NCBI GenBank assembly: GCA_002709395.1
Contig: PAQU01000075.1
Coordinates: 6,743 to 54,475 of the forward strand
DNA: 47,733 bases
From: Roseibacillus sp.
Lineage (GTDB): Bacteria; Verrucomicrobiota; Verrucomicrobiia; Verrucomicrobiales; Akkermansiaceae
Reading direction: 5' to 3'
Numbering within the stretch: position 1 is the first letter of the stretch; each line of letters opens with the position of its first letter. Position numbers and translations under genes: made by a program. The notes under the pieces are model-generated. The model was not told the origin of the DNA, searched no databases, and was given only the letters and a program-made list of their open reading frames with translations. Of this stretch, positions 9,651 through 18,461 are shown one piece after another.

Positions 9651-9836
9651 ATGAAATGCCTTAGTCTGCTGGTTGCCATCCTAGCCTTTCTTCTGGGTGC
9701 CTGTGAACGCCATAACTGGGAAGATGTGGACGAGGATGGAGATGGCACCATTGACCAGAATGAAAAGGGGACCAAGCGCCTCTACAAGGAGCACGAGAAG
9801 CACAAGGGCGGGGACAAGGACGGAGAGAAGCACTAG
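9651..9836 (+). CDS. Small lipoprotein with a single EF-hand-like Ca2+-binding loop
   Basis: ATG at 9651: MKCLSLLVAILAFLLGAC lipobox, then ERHNWEDVDEDGDGTIDQNEKGTKRLYKEHEKHKGGDKDGEKH. The 12-residue loop DEDGDGTIDQNE fits the canonical EF-hand pattern. Confidence 0.7.
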   Translation: MKCLSLLVAILAFLLGACERHNWEDVDEDGDGTIDQNEKGTKRLYKEHEKHKGGDKDGEKH

Positions 9837-10492
9837 GCAGAAGTCTTCTTCCTCGTGTAGGAAAGAAAGCACTCGCCGTTATCGAGGGGCTCGAAGTGAG
9901 TCAGCTCGAATTCGAGGGAAGCTGGCAGATAATCCCCCAGAGGGCCGGTGATCGTCGGGGACTCTGCTCCTCCGAAAATGGTGTGCCCTGCCCAGGTAAG
10001 ATGAATTTCATCCAGGGCATCCAGCTCCACGAGAGCGCGGACCAGAGTTCCTCCGCCCTCGCAGAGCAGGGTTTCAACTTGGTGGTCGGCTGCAAGAAGT
10101 TCGAGAAATTCTGTAAGGGAGCATCGGTGCACGGCTGCTCCAACGGCCTCGTAGGAAGACGAGTCATAATTGTCAGGGGCGCTGGTGGCGAGGAGATGGA
10201 TGGCTCCGCCTGAGGTGTGGAAGACCCGGTGCCCGAGGTCGAAATCTCCCATGCGCGAGGCGATGCACCGTAGTGGTTGGTGGCTTGGCTTGAGCTCGGG
10301 GGGGATGGTCATGGACATGTTATCCGCTTCGAGGGTTCCCCGTCCGACCAGAAGAGCATCCGCCCGTTTGCGGATCTCCAGAAGGCGCTGGTGATCCTGC
10401 GCCGAGGTGAATTGCGAGGGATCCCGGTTGACGGTGGAAATCTTGCCATCGGCCGTGATGGCAAAGTTGATCAGGACGGTCGGACGTGTCAT
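9833..10492 (-). CDS. RibD C-terminal-domain / dihydrofolate-reductase-family protein (pyrimidine reductase-like)
   Basis: RPTVLINFAITADGKISTVNRDPSQFTSAQDHQRLLEIRKRADALLVGRGTLEADNMSMTI...LLCEGGGTLVRALVELDALDEIHLTWAG. Confidence 0.85.
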   Translation of the reverse strand: MTRPTVLINFAITADGKISTVNRDPSQFTSAQDHQRLLEIRKRADALLVGRGTLEADNMSMTIPPELKPSHQPLRCIASRMGDFDLGHRVFHTSGGAIHLLATSAPDNYDSSSYEAVGAAVHRCSLTEFLELLAADHQVETLLCEGGGTLVRALVELDALDEIHLTWAGHTIFGGAESPTITGPLGDYLPASLEFELTHFEPLDNGECFLSYTRKKTSA

Positions 10493-10606
10493 GCCGCTTT
10501 TTCTTTGGGGAGAATGCCGCAGATCGGATCAGGGTGAGAGAGGAAATTCAGGGAAAATGCGGTTTGAGACGAGACAAACTGAGGGTAGACTCGGCCTCGT
10601 AAAGCT

Positions 10607-10999
10607 ATGAGTGAATCAGAATCCACTTCTCCCAAAATCACCTGTTACCTGAAAACCTACTGTGGGTGGAGCGAGGGAGTTCGCGCCATCATGCGGAAGT
10701 ATGAACTGGATTACGAGGAGAAGGACATCATTGCCAACCCAGCTTTTCGTTGGGAAATGGAACAGAAGAGTGGGCAGCCGCTTTCTCCCTGCGTGGAAAT
10801 CAATGGTAACATGTTGCCTGACGTGAGCGGAGAGGAAGTAGAGGCCTGGATGGTTGAGAAGGGACTGGTTGCGGTTAGTGAAGCGGAACCGGATGCCCCG
10901 ATTGATTCATCGTGCTCTCCCGAGCAGCATGAGGCTCAGGCGCGGGCTGAAGCTGAAGGGCAGGAAGGGGCTTCCGGGAAGATTGTCTTCCTGGACTAG
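10607..10999 (+). CDS. Glutaredoxin-family protein with CGWS active-site motif and C-terminal extension
   Basis: ITCYLKTYCGWSEGVRAIMRKYELDYEEKDIIANPAFRWEMEQKSGQPLSPCVEINGNMLPDVSGEEVEAWM. Confidence 0.8.
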   Translation: MSESESTSPKITCYLKTYCGWSEGVRAIMRKYELDYEEKDIIANPAFRWEMEQKSGQPLSPCVEINGNMLPDVSGEEVEAWMVEKGLVAVSEAEPDAPIDSSCSPEQHEAQARAEAEGQEGASGKIVFLD

Positions 11000-11012
11000 G
11001 TTTCGCCTGCGG

Positions 11013-12116
11013 CTATCCGCGTCGCTTCCGGACGGCCTGGGCAAAGGCCTCCAGTACCTCCTCGGTGGTCTGCCACGAGATACACGCATCCGTCACGGAC
11101 TGGCCGTAGACCAGCGTCGCGGGGTCGTTTCCGAGTTTCTGGTTTCCCTCCACGAGGTTGGATTCAACCATGACGGCCGCCAGAGCCCGGCATCCTCCGG
11201 AGATTTGCTTACATAGATCGCGAGCGACCTCGGGCTGCCTTCGGTAATCCTTGCGGGAATTTCCATGAGAGCAATCGACCATGAGAAAGGGAGCGAGCCC
11301 GGCTTCCTCCAGTTGCGACTCCACCTGGGAGATGCTTGCAGGGTCGTAATTAGGGCCTTCTGTCCCACCTCTCAGGATCATGTGGCAGGCTTTGTTGCCG
11401 GCGGTGGTCACGATGGCGGAAACGCCCTGCTTGGTGACGGAGAGGAAATGGTGCGATTCGCGGGCTGCTCCAATGGCATCGAGAGCGATCTGGTTCGAGC
11501 CCCCGGTTCCATTCTTGAACCCCACCGGCATGGAAAGTCCCGAGGCGAGCTCACGATGGATCTGTGATTCGGTAGTACGGGCGCCAATGGCTCCCCAGGC
11601 GATCAGGTCTGCGATATACTGGGGCGAGATTGTATCGAGAAATTCCGTTCCGGCCGGAACACCCAGGGAGGCCAGTTCAAGAAGGAGTTCGCGGGCAATG
11701 CGCAAGCCGCGGTTGATATCAAAGGAGTTGTCGAGGTGAGGATCGTTGATAAGGCCTTTCCATCCCACGGTGGTCCGAGGTTTTTCAAAGTAGACCCGCA
11801 TGACGATCTGCAGATCTTCCGAGAAGCGGTCAATGAGTGGTTTCAGCCTGGATCCATATTCCAGAGCTGCGGAGGGATCGTGAATGGAACAGGGTCCGAT
11901 TACGACCAGAAGGCGATCATCCCTGCCTCCGAGGATTGCTTCCGCCTGTGTGCGGGCATCGTGAACGAGATTGGCGGCCTCGCTGGTGATGGGGAGGTAG
12001 TAAGAGAGGACCGCCGGGGAGATCAGCGGGTCAATTCCCCCAATGCGGAGATCGTCTGTTGCGTGGGTCGGCACGGGGGGGAAGGTGGTGGTACTGGTGT
12101 TGGGATGCAAGGGCAT
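11013..12116 (-). CDS. 3-deoxy-7-phosphoheptulonate synthase (class I DAHP synthase)
   Basis: RLLVVIGPCSIHDPSAALEYGSRL...IVMRVYFEKPRTTVGWKGLINDPHLDNSFDINRGLRIAR...GARTTESQIHRELASGLSMPVGFKNGT...VDCSHGNSRKDYRRQ. Confidence 0.97.
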   Translation of the reverse strand: MPLHPNTSTTTFPPVPTHATDDLRIGGIDPLISPAVLSYYLPITSEAANLVHDARTQAEAILGGRDDRLLVVIGPCSIHDPSAALEYGSRLKPLIDRFSEDLQIVMRVYFEKPRTTVGWKGLINDPHLDNSFDINRGLRIARELLLELASLGVPAGTEFLDTISPQYIADLIAWGAIGARTTESQIHRELASGLSMPVGFKNGTGGSNQIALDAIGAARESHHFLSVTKQGVSAIVTTAGNKACHMILRGGTEGPNYDPASISQVESQLEEAGLAPFLMVDCSHGNSRKDYRRQPEVARDLCKQISGGCRALAAVMVESNLVEGNQKLGNDPATLVYGQSVTDACISWQTTEEVLEAFAQAVRKRRG

Positions 12117-12200
12117 TTACATTCCGCTTGAAGTGAAGGGGGAGGAGACTGGAGTGGGATTTAAGTTTGGGAATCGGGCATTTGGATCTACCTTTCCACC

Positions 12201-13325
12201 ATGAGTCAGCATGTGCAACCAGGGAAAGCGTCCCAGGACCGGGATTTTACCGGGGGCATGATTCCTCCAACTTCTTCCTCCTATGTCGGGTCGACTGGAG
12301 AGAGTGACCTGGATGGCCGGATCAGGGAACTCGTAGAGAGCGTGTCCGAGGTGCCGAATTATTTTCTCCTGGAGGAGATGATGATTACGGCCGTGCGAAT
12401 TGCGCGTGGCGGAGCAGTGACGGAAGGTGACTTCAAGCTCATGAACCGTGCCCTCAAGGAGATGCGGGAGGCCAACGAGGTATTCCATCCTTATCGTAAT
12501 CATCGCAAGGTCACCGTTTTTGGATCGGCCCGGACGCGACCGGACGAACCGGCCTACGAGACTGCGGTGGAGTTCTCACGCCGGATGTGGGAGGAGGGGT
12601 TCATGACGATTACCGGGGCTGGTCCCGGTATCATGGCGGCAGGCAATGAGGGTGCGGGTCGGGAGAATAGCTTCGGCCTTGATATTGCCCTGCCCTTCGA
12701 GGCCTCTGCCAATGAGTTTATTTCCGGGGATCCCAAGTTGATCAGCTTCAACTACTTCTTCACCCGCAAGCTGTCCTTCGTGAAGGAGGCGGATGCTGCG
12801 GTAGGCCTTCCGGGCGGGTTTGGCACCATGGACGAGATCTTTGAGGCCCTCACCCTGATTCAGACCGGGAAGGCCTCCATCTATCCGATTGTCCTCCTTG
12901 ATGCGAAGGGGGGGACCTATTGGAAATTCTGGAAGCAGTTTGTCGACGAGCACCTGGCCCGGCTGGGTATGATTTCTGAGAGCGACTTCCACCTTTTCCG
13001 GGTCACCGATGACGTTGAGGAAGCAGTGGAAGAGATACTCAGGTTTTATCGAGTCTTCCATTCCTACCGGTATGTCGGTGACAAGATTGTGCTGCGCCTG
13101 AATGCTCCGCTTACCGACAATGCCCTGGCTGCGGTTGAGGAAGAGTTCTCGGATATTCTCAAGTCTGGCAGAATGATTCAGGGGGAAGCTCTGGAAGAAG
13201 AGGCTGACGAAAAGGAACTCTCGGGATTGGTCCGATTGGTGTTCCGTCATCGCCGGAGGGATTTTGGTCGCCTTCGGCAACTAATTGATGCGGTTAATGC
13301 CGCGGAGGTGATAGAGCAGAAGTGA
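12201..13325 (+). CDS. LOG / TIGR00730-type Rossmann-fold protein
   Basis: VTVFGSARTRPDEPAYETAVEFSRRMWEEGFMTITGAGPGIMAAGNEGA...GLPGGFGTMDEIFEALTLIQTGK. Confidence 0.88.
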   Translation: MSQHVQPGKASQDRDFTGGMIPPTSSSYVGSTGESDLDGRIRELVESVSEVPNYFLLEEMMITAVRIARGGAVTEGDFKLMNRALKEMREANEVFHPYRNHRKVTVFGSARTRPDEPAYETAVEFSRRMWEEGFMTITGAGPGIMAAGNEGAGRENSFGLDIALPFEASANEFISGDPKLISFNYFFTRKLSFVKEADAAVGLPGGFGTMDEIFEALTLIQTGKASIYPIVLLDAKGGTYWKFWKQFVDEHLARLGMISESDFHLFRVTDDVEEAVEEILRFYRVFHSYRYVGDKIVLRLNAPLTDNALAAVEEEFSDILKSGRMIQGEALEEEADEKELSGLVRLVFRHRRRDFGRLRQLIDAVNAAEVIEQK

Positions 13326-13332
13326 GGGGATC

Positions 13333-14100
13333 GTGATGGCAGCGGGGGAACGTGCTGATTTTCTTCTAGTCGCGCAGGGTCTTTGTGATTCGCGCGAACA
13401 GGCCAAGCGCCTCATCATGGCGGGGGAGGTCATGTGTGGAACGGAAAGGGTCGCGAAGCCCTCGACCGCGCTTCCTTCGGATGCCGTGCTCACTGTTCTG
13501 CAACGGCCCCGTTATGTCGGGCGGGGAGGGCTCAAGATGGAAGGAGCGTTGAAAAGTTTCGGAATCGTTCCTGCTGGATGGGTCTGCCTGGACATTGGGG
13601 CTTCGACCGGGGGCTTCACGGATTGCCTCCTGCAACATGGTGCGGAGCGGGTACACGCGGTGGATGTCGGAACGAATCAGCTGGCATGGAAATTGAGAAA
13701 GGATCCAAGGGTGGTGGTAAAGGAGAAGTTTAATGCTCGGCATCTGGTGGAATCAGACCTCGGGGAACAGGTTGACCTGGTGGTAATGGACCTTTCCTTT
13801 ATTTCCCTGACAAAGGTTCTTCCAGCAGCAGTCAAGTTAGTGAAGGAGGAAGGGAATCTGGTCTGCCTCATCAAGCCGCAGTTCGAGCTCTCAAGGGAAG
13901 AGGTGGGCAGGGGAGGAATCGTGCGGGATCCTTCATTGCATCAAAAAGCGGTCAAAAAAATTCACGATTTTGTCCTCGAGGAATTGGAGTGGAAGTGGGT
14001 GGACGTCATCGAGTCACCGATAACCGGCACGGATGGGAACGTCGAATTCCTCGCTCGGTTGCGACAGGAAGACTCCCGGGCAGGACTGGAAAATGGCTGA
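13333..14100 (+). CDS. tlyA: TlyA family RNA methyltransferase
   Basis: S4 domain (RADFLLVAQGLCDSREQAKRLIMAGEV) followed by FtsJ-like methyltransferase (YVGRGGLKMEGAL...CLDIGASTGGFTDCLLQHGAERVHAVDVGTNQL). Confidence 0.93.
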   Translation: MMAAGERADFLLVAQGLCDSREQAKRLIMAGEVMCGTERVAKPSTALPSDAVLTVLQRPRYVGRGGLKMEGALKSFGIVPAGWVCLDIGASTGGFTDCLLQHGAERVHAVDVGTNQLAWKLRKDPRVVVKEKFNARHLVESDLGEQVDLVVMDLSFISLTKVLPAAVKLVKEEGNLVCLIKPQFELSREEVGRGGIVRDPSLHQKAVKKIHDFVLEELEWKWVDVIESPITGTDGNVEFLARLRQEDSRAGLENG

Positions 14101-14124
14101 ACCGGTGAAGTGAGAGAGCTTCGC

Positions 14125-15393
14125 TTATTCAAGGCGACTCCTGGCGGCCCATAGTCCCATGGCAGGGTTCCCGATAAAGTAGAACCGTTCACCATCTGCG
14201 GTGGTATGCCATCCATCGCTGCGGCCCTCTGGCTCATACCGGGCCATCATTTCTGCGATATCAGCGTATTGGTAACCGACATCTTCTATCTGCTGGCGGG
14301 AGAGGTGACCGGGGCAGTAAGTCACCGTAAAGCGGCCTTCGGGAGACCCGTGAATAAGGTGGGCAGCAGCGCCGAGATTGCCACCCAGGTCCTCGTTTTC
14401 CTCCACGAAGCGAATGACCTCGGAGCTTGTACGGTAACCGTATTTCCGGATCATCCGGTCAATCTCCGGGTCCTCACCAAAGGTGCGAACCCCGGGGGCG
14501 AGGATAATGAGCTCGCCTCCGTCGGCGATGGCCATGCGGGTGCGGTAGATTCCCTTGTTGCCGATCCAGGTGCTGTGGAATTCATCGGGATCCATCATGA
14601 CAACAACCTTGTCGAGTTCCTCATCGAGATGATTGAAGTTGACCTTCACCGCGAGTTCAGCAGCACATTCGAAGGCTTCCCGGTCGCCAACGAAGAGACC
14701 GCGGGTGACAAGCTTTCCATTGTCGTCTGCCCCGATGACGGTCTGGGCGTAGAGGATGGGAAGATGTTCGCAGAAGGTGTCCTCGGCGTAATTAAGGATT
14801 TTTCGCAGGCAGGTGTTGATTCGCCCCATCATGCGTTCTGTTCCATAGACCGATCCAATATAGTGGCTTTCGTTGATTCCTGCTTCCCCGCCCGTCCCGA
14901 CGAAGAGGTTCTTGTTTCCGTTTGCAACCCCGATGACTTCGTGGGGCACGGCCTGGCCGATGGAAAGGATGAGGTCGTGGCCTCCTTTCCAGACAAGGTT
15001 ATTCAGCTGGGCTGGCCACGGACGTTTCCAGACTCCCTCGGTGGCCTCGGAAACGAATTCAGCGGGAACCTCCCCGATGGTGATCACATCTTCACGCCAG
15101 CGGTGGGGCCGGATAAGATCGCGTGGGATGGTCGGATACATCCGGTCGATCTGCTCGTCGCTCATCGGAAAGTGGGTTCCAAGGGCAGGAAGGACGTCAG
15201 CCAGTCGATCGCCGAAGTAGTCCGCCGCGGCACAGGCGAGCGGACCAGCCTTGCTGTAGAAACGTGAAAAGTCCGGAGGAACCAGCAGGACCCTGTTCCG
15301 GTTACCCAGTTTGGTGAGAGCGGAAGTGAGCCCCGCAGCCAGGTCCTCGTCACTGAGGATGGTGGTGGGAGACCCTTTGGAAAAAAGGAGCAC
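14125..15393 (-). CDS. LarA-like (DUF2088) lactate racemase-family protein
   Basis: Family-level match by eye: RVLLVPPDFSRFYSKAG...LPALGTHFPMSDEQI...GDVITIGEVP-like segment, GIYRTRMAIADGGELIILAPGV near the C-terminus. Confidence 0.75.
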   Translation of the reverse strand: MLLFSKGSPTTILSDEDLAAGLTSALTKLGNRNRVLLVPPDFSRFYSKAGPLACAAADYFGDRLADVLPALGTHFPMSDEQIDRMYPTIPRDLIRPHRWREDVITIGEVPAEFVSEATEGVWKRPWPAQLNNLVWKGGHDLILSIGQAVPHEVIGVANGNKNLFVGTGGEAGINESHYIGSVYGTERMMGRINTCLRKILNYAEDTFCEHLPILYAQTVIGADDNGKLVTRGLFVGDREAFECAAELAVKVNFNHLDEELDKVVVMMDPDEFHSTWIGNKGIYRTRMAIADGGELIILAPGVRTFGEDPEIDRMIRKYGYRTSSEVIRFVEENEDLGGNLGAAAHLIHGSPEGRFTVTYCPGHLSRQQIEDVGYQYADIAEMMARYEPEGRSDGWHTTADGERFYFIGNPAMGLWAARSRLE

Positions 15394-15454
15394 GCGGTCT
15401 TTTAACTGTGGAGGTTCCCAAAATCGAGCGCTTCCCGCAGTTCAGGAGGTGACT

Positions 15455-15472
15455 TTGTGAAAAATTTCACAA
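15455..15472. promoter_or_regulatory. Candidate Rex (redox-sensing repressor) operator
   Basis: TTGTGAAAAATTTCACAA, an 18-bp sequence with perfect inverted repeats, identical to the consensus TTGTGAA-W4-TTCACAA. Lies in the larA-like/nuoB divergent intergenic region. Confidence 0.75.
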
Positions 15473-15514
15473 GCTGGTCTTGAGTAGGCCGAAAGGGAGG
15501 GTATTCTCTCCGTA

Positions 15515-16057
15515 TTGAGCGCTGGAACTGCTGATACGACGCTGTCGCATGCTGCCTATGACTCCAAGGTCGAAGGCAACATCATCTTCACGCGTCTGGA
15601 TGCCGCAATCAACTGGATGCGGAAGAATTCCCTTTGGCCCATGCCGATGGGCCTCGCTTGCTGTGCGATCGAATTGATGGCTACCGGGGCAGCACGCTTC
15701 GACATTTCGCGATTTGGGGCGGAGGTCATGCGCTTCTCTCCCCGTCAGGCCGATGTGATGATCGTTTCCGGGACTGTGACTTACAAGATGGCGCTCGCAG
15801 TGCGCCGCATATGGGAACAGATGCCGGATCCCAAGTGGTGTATAGCGATGGGAGCCTGTGCCTCCAGTGGAGGAATGTATCGCAGCTATGCGGTCCTGCA
15901 GGGCATCGATAAGCTACTGCCTGTCGATGTCTATATCTCCGGGTGCCCGCCCAGACCTGAAGCCCTCCTTGAGGGGTTGATGAAGTTGCAGCGTATTATC
16001 GAAGGTGAGAAGCCGATTGAAGAGCAGATTGCCGGGATCCGGGAGGCTCAGGGATGA
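15515..16057 (+). CDS. nuoB: NADH-quinone oxidoreductase subunit B
   Basis: [62 protein letters not shown]...[17 protein letters not shown]...[21 protein letters not shown] start. Confidence 0.97.
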   Translation: MSAGTADTTLSHAAYDSKVEGNIIFTRLDAAINWMRKNSLWPMPMGLACCAIELMATGAARFDISRFGAEVMRFSPRQADVMIVSGTVTYKMALAVRRIWEQMPDPKWCIAMGACASSGGMYRSYAVLQGIDKLLPVDVYISGCPPRPEALLEGLMKLQRIIEGEKPIEEQIAGIREAQG

Positions 16058-16659
16058 GTCGTGGCACTGAGAACGTTAGCGGCCAGGGAGCCGAGGCTGG
16101 TGCGGATGCGAGCAGGCTGCGCAAGGAGTTCGGGCGGACCAAGGTGCGGGAGATGCGTGAGTTCCGGGGTGAGCATACGGTGGTGGTAAAGCTTGGAGCC
16201 TTGCAGGAGGTTCTCTCGCATTGTCGTTTGGCTCTCAGGTATGACTTTCTTCTCGATATCAGCAGCGTGGACAACATGGGAGAGGACCCGCGCTTTGAGA
16301 TTGTTTATGAACTTGCTACCGTTGATGACCGGAAACATCTACGGATAAAGGCCCCGGTTGCAGAGGGAGAGGAAGTAGTGTCCGTGGTAGATCTCTGGAA
16401 GACGGCCAACTGGCATGAACGGGAAGTCTATGACATGATGGGTTTGCGTTTTACGGGACACCCCAACTTGAAGCGTATTCTGATGTGGGAGGGATATCCC
16501 TACCACCCCCTGCGTAAGGAGTTCCCCCTTGCCGGGAAACCCAGTGAGATGCCCGATGTCGCCTTCAGTGGGATAGCTCCTCTGGAGGGTGGCCCCTTCG
16601 TTACGAGTCCTGGTTCAGACCGGGTCAGTGGTGAGCCCCGGGCCAAGGGTGAAAGCTGA
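16054..16659 (+). CDS. nuoC: NADH-quinone oxidoreductase subunit C
   Basis: [23 protein letters not shown]...[51 protein letters not shown]; 4-nt overlap with nuoB. Confidence 0.96.
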   Translation: MSRGTENVSGQGAEAGADASRLRKEFGRTKVREMREFRGEHTVVVKLGALQEVLSHCRLALRYDFLLDISSVDNMGEDPRFEIVYELATVDDRKHLRIKAPVAEGEEVVSVVDLWKTANWHEREVYDMMGLRFTGHPNLKRILMWEGYPYHPLRKEFPLAGKPSEMPDVAFSGIAPLEGGPFVTSPGSDRVSGEPRAKGES

Positions 16660-16783
16660 GACGACGGCCGTCTTGGTAATCCGGCCCCGGAGGGATGCCA
16701 GGGAGCCCTACCTTTGATGAATACAGCATGGCACCTGCTGCGAGGATGAATCCAGAACCCTTCCGAGGAATCAATTTCTCGTC

Positions 16784-17551
16784 ATGAGCTCCTTCTCCCT
16801 TCTCCCGAGGGTCAGACTGCATCGGCCCGGTCCTGATATTCTGACCGCGCTTTCCACCTTTCTTCTGGTGGTTCATCTGGCGGTAGAGATGCGCGGGGGG
16901 GTAGTCGTCCTCGAAGCTGGTGGATTCTACCAGACTGCCGGTCTGAGCCGTCCAGGAGTGCTGGAGGGAAAAGGGTGGCAGTTCATTACCTATGCCCTCC
17001 TGCACGGGTCCTGGTCGCATTTCCTACTGAACGTCGCGCTGATTTATGCGATTGGGGGCCGGGTCCTGAATATCCTGGGTGCTCGTGCTTTTCTCAGGAT
17101 TTTCTTTCTGGGAGTCCTGGGAGGAGGAATCCTGCACGTTCTCCTGTTTCCTGCCTATCCGCTGGGAGACAACACCACCCCGGCGCATGTTCCTCTGGTG
17201 GGAGCTTCCGGAGGGATGATGGCCCTTCTCATGGCTTTCGTCCACCTGTCGCCTGATTCCCGGATGTGGCCCCTCATGATCTCGGGTAGAAACCTCGGGA
17301 AAGGGCTCATGCTTTCCACCCTTGCGCTGTTCCTGATCACTCCCGGGTTGGGAATTCCCGGGTTACGGTCCAGTGGTGAATGGTTGGCGGCCAATATCAT
17401 GGGAGCGGAACTCTTCCTCGTAAGCCACATCTGCCATTTCGGTGGAGGCCTCGCAGGCCTGCTCTATGTACGCCGCCTGCTACGTAGTCCGGTTAGTCTG
17501 AAAGACCTGCGGCAGGACCGGAAGCGGAGGGAAGAGAAGGAGGACCTGTAA
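16784..17551 (+). CDS. Rhomboid family intramembrane serine protease
   Basis: Multiple TM segments; HGSWSHFLLNVALIYAIGGRVLNILGARAFLRIFFLGVLGG, GASGGMMALLMA (GxSG nucleophile), HICHFGGGLAGLLYV (His). Confidence 0.9.
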   Translation: MSSFSLLPRVRLHRPGPDILTALSTFLLVVHLAVEMRGGVVVLEAGGFYQTAGLSRPGVLEGKGWQFITYALLHGSWSHFLLNVALIYAIGGRVLNILGARAFLRIFFLGVLGGGILHVLLFPAYPLGDNTTPAHVPLVGASGGMMALLMAFVHLSPDSRMWPLMISGRNLGKGLMLSTLALFLITPGLGIPGLRSSGEWLAANIMGAELFLVSHICHFGGGLAGLLYVRRLLRSPVSLKDLRQDRKRREEKEDL

Positions 17552-17570
17552 CCGGGATGGTAGTCCGGGT

Positions 17571-18215
17571 TCAGCGCTTTGATTTCGAAGGTGCAGTTTT
17601 TGAAGGTGCAGTTTTTGAAGGTGCACTCGAACTGCTTGGAGCCTCTTTTGTCGAGGAGGGTGGACTTGGCCGAGAGGGAGCGGCAGTCCTTGATGGCCTC
17701 TCCGCCCGTTCTCTCGAAGGACGGGATGGAGGAGGTGATGAGCGTGGCTTTTGCGGGGCTGCAGGATAAGACTTGGGTGGATTGCTGCGGGAACTGGAAC
17801 GGGAAGGGTAAGACCCAAGATCCGCGGAGGAACGAAAGCGGTCCCTGACGTATGGTTCCGGAACTTTCCCGGGCCGACTCCGCTCGCTACTGCTGGGTCG
17901 ATTTTCCTTATAAGATGAAGGGCGCCGGTCGCTCCCATGGAGAGGTTTCCGGTAATCGCGATAGTAGGTATGGTAATGGGTCTGGTGCCCTCCCCGGCAC
18001 GGATAGTGGGTGCAGTGCGAGCAGCGGGTGTGGCGGTAGCGGTAGTAGTTGTTGTGAATTCCGATGTAATAGTCGCTGAAGAACCCGTCGTGATATCCAC
18101 CGTGATAGTGGTCGTGGCTGCTGCCATGATAGGTCGAGGCATAGGGGTCATAAACGCAGGCACTGAAAAGCAAGGCACAGAGTGGCGCCAGGAGCGGGGG
18201 CAGGGAACACTTCAT
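17571..18215 (-). CDS. His/Tyr-rich lipoprotein with Ser/Pro/Arg-rich C-terminal region
   Basis: MKCSLPPLLAPLCALLFSAC lipobox, then YDPYASTYHGSSHDHYHGGYHDGFFSDYYIGIHNNYYRYRHTRCSHCTHYPC; C-terminus SKTAPSKTAPSKSKR. ATG at 18215 preferred. Confidence 0.6.
   Translation of the reverse strand: MKCSLPPLLAPLCALLFSACVYDPYASTYHGSSHDHYHGGYHDGFFSDYYIGIHNNYYRYRHTRCSHCTHYPCRGGHQTHYHTYYRDYRKPLHGSDRRPSSYKENRPSSSERSRPGKVPEPYVRDRFRSSADLGSYPSRSSSRSNPPKSYPAAPQKPRSSPPPSRPSRERAERPSRTAAPSRPSPPSSTKEAPSSSSAPSKTAPSKTAPSKSKR
17587..17625. repeat. 15-bp tandem repeat (gaaggtgcagttttt, 2.6 copies) at the 3' end of the His-rich lipoprotein gene
   Basis: Directly visible; encodes the SKTAP repeat on the minus strand. 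Confidence 0.9.
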
Positions 18216-18461
18216 GAACATGGGACGGTGAGAGCCCATACTCTATTCGGGGAAAGGGGGTGTTCGCAATACGGGATCGGGAGGTAGCACCATCATGCAA
18301 GGAGAGTCTGAAAAAGCCTTTGGTAAGCAGGAATCACGGTATTTCGGGGGAAATTGGGGTCATGCAACCCGTGGGGAGTGATTGCATCAAGAGGAGAATA
18401 CAATGTGCTTACAAATTCTTGCGTTGGCCGGGGAAACTCCTATGGTGGCCCAGAGAACCTT

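Noticed and set aside
14206-15267. 353-aa plus-strand ORF antisense to the LarA-like gene
   Set aside because: The minus-strand reading matches a known family over its full length; the antisense frame looks like a GC-driven open frame.
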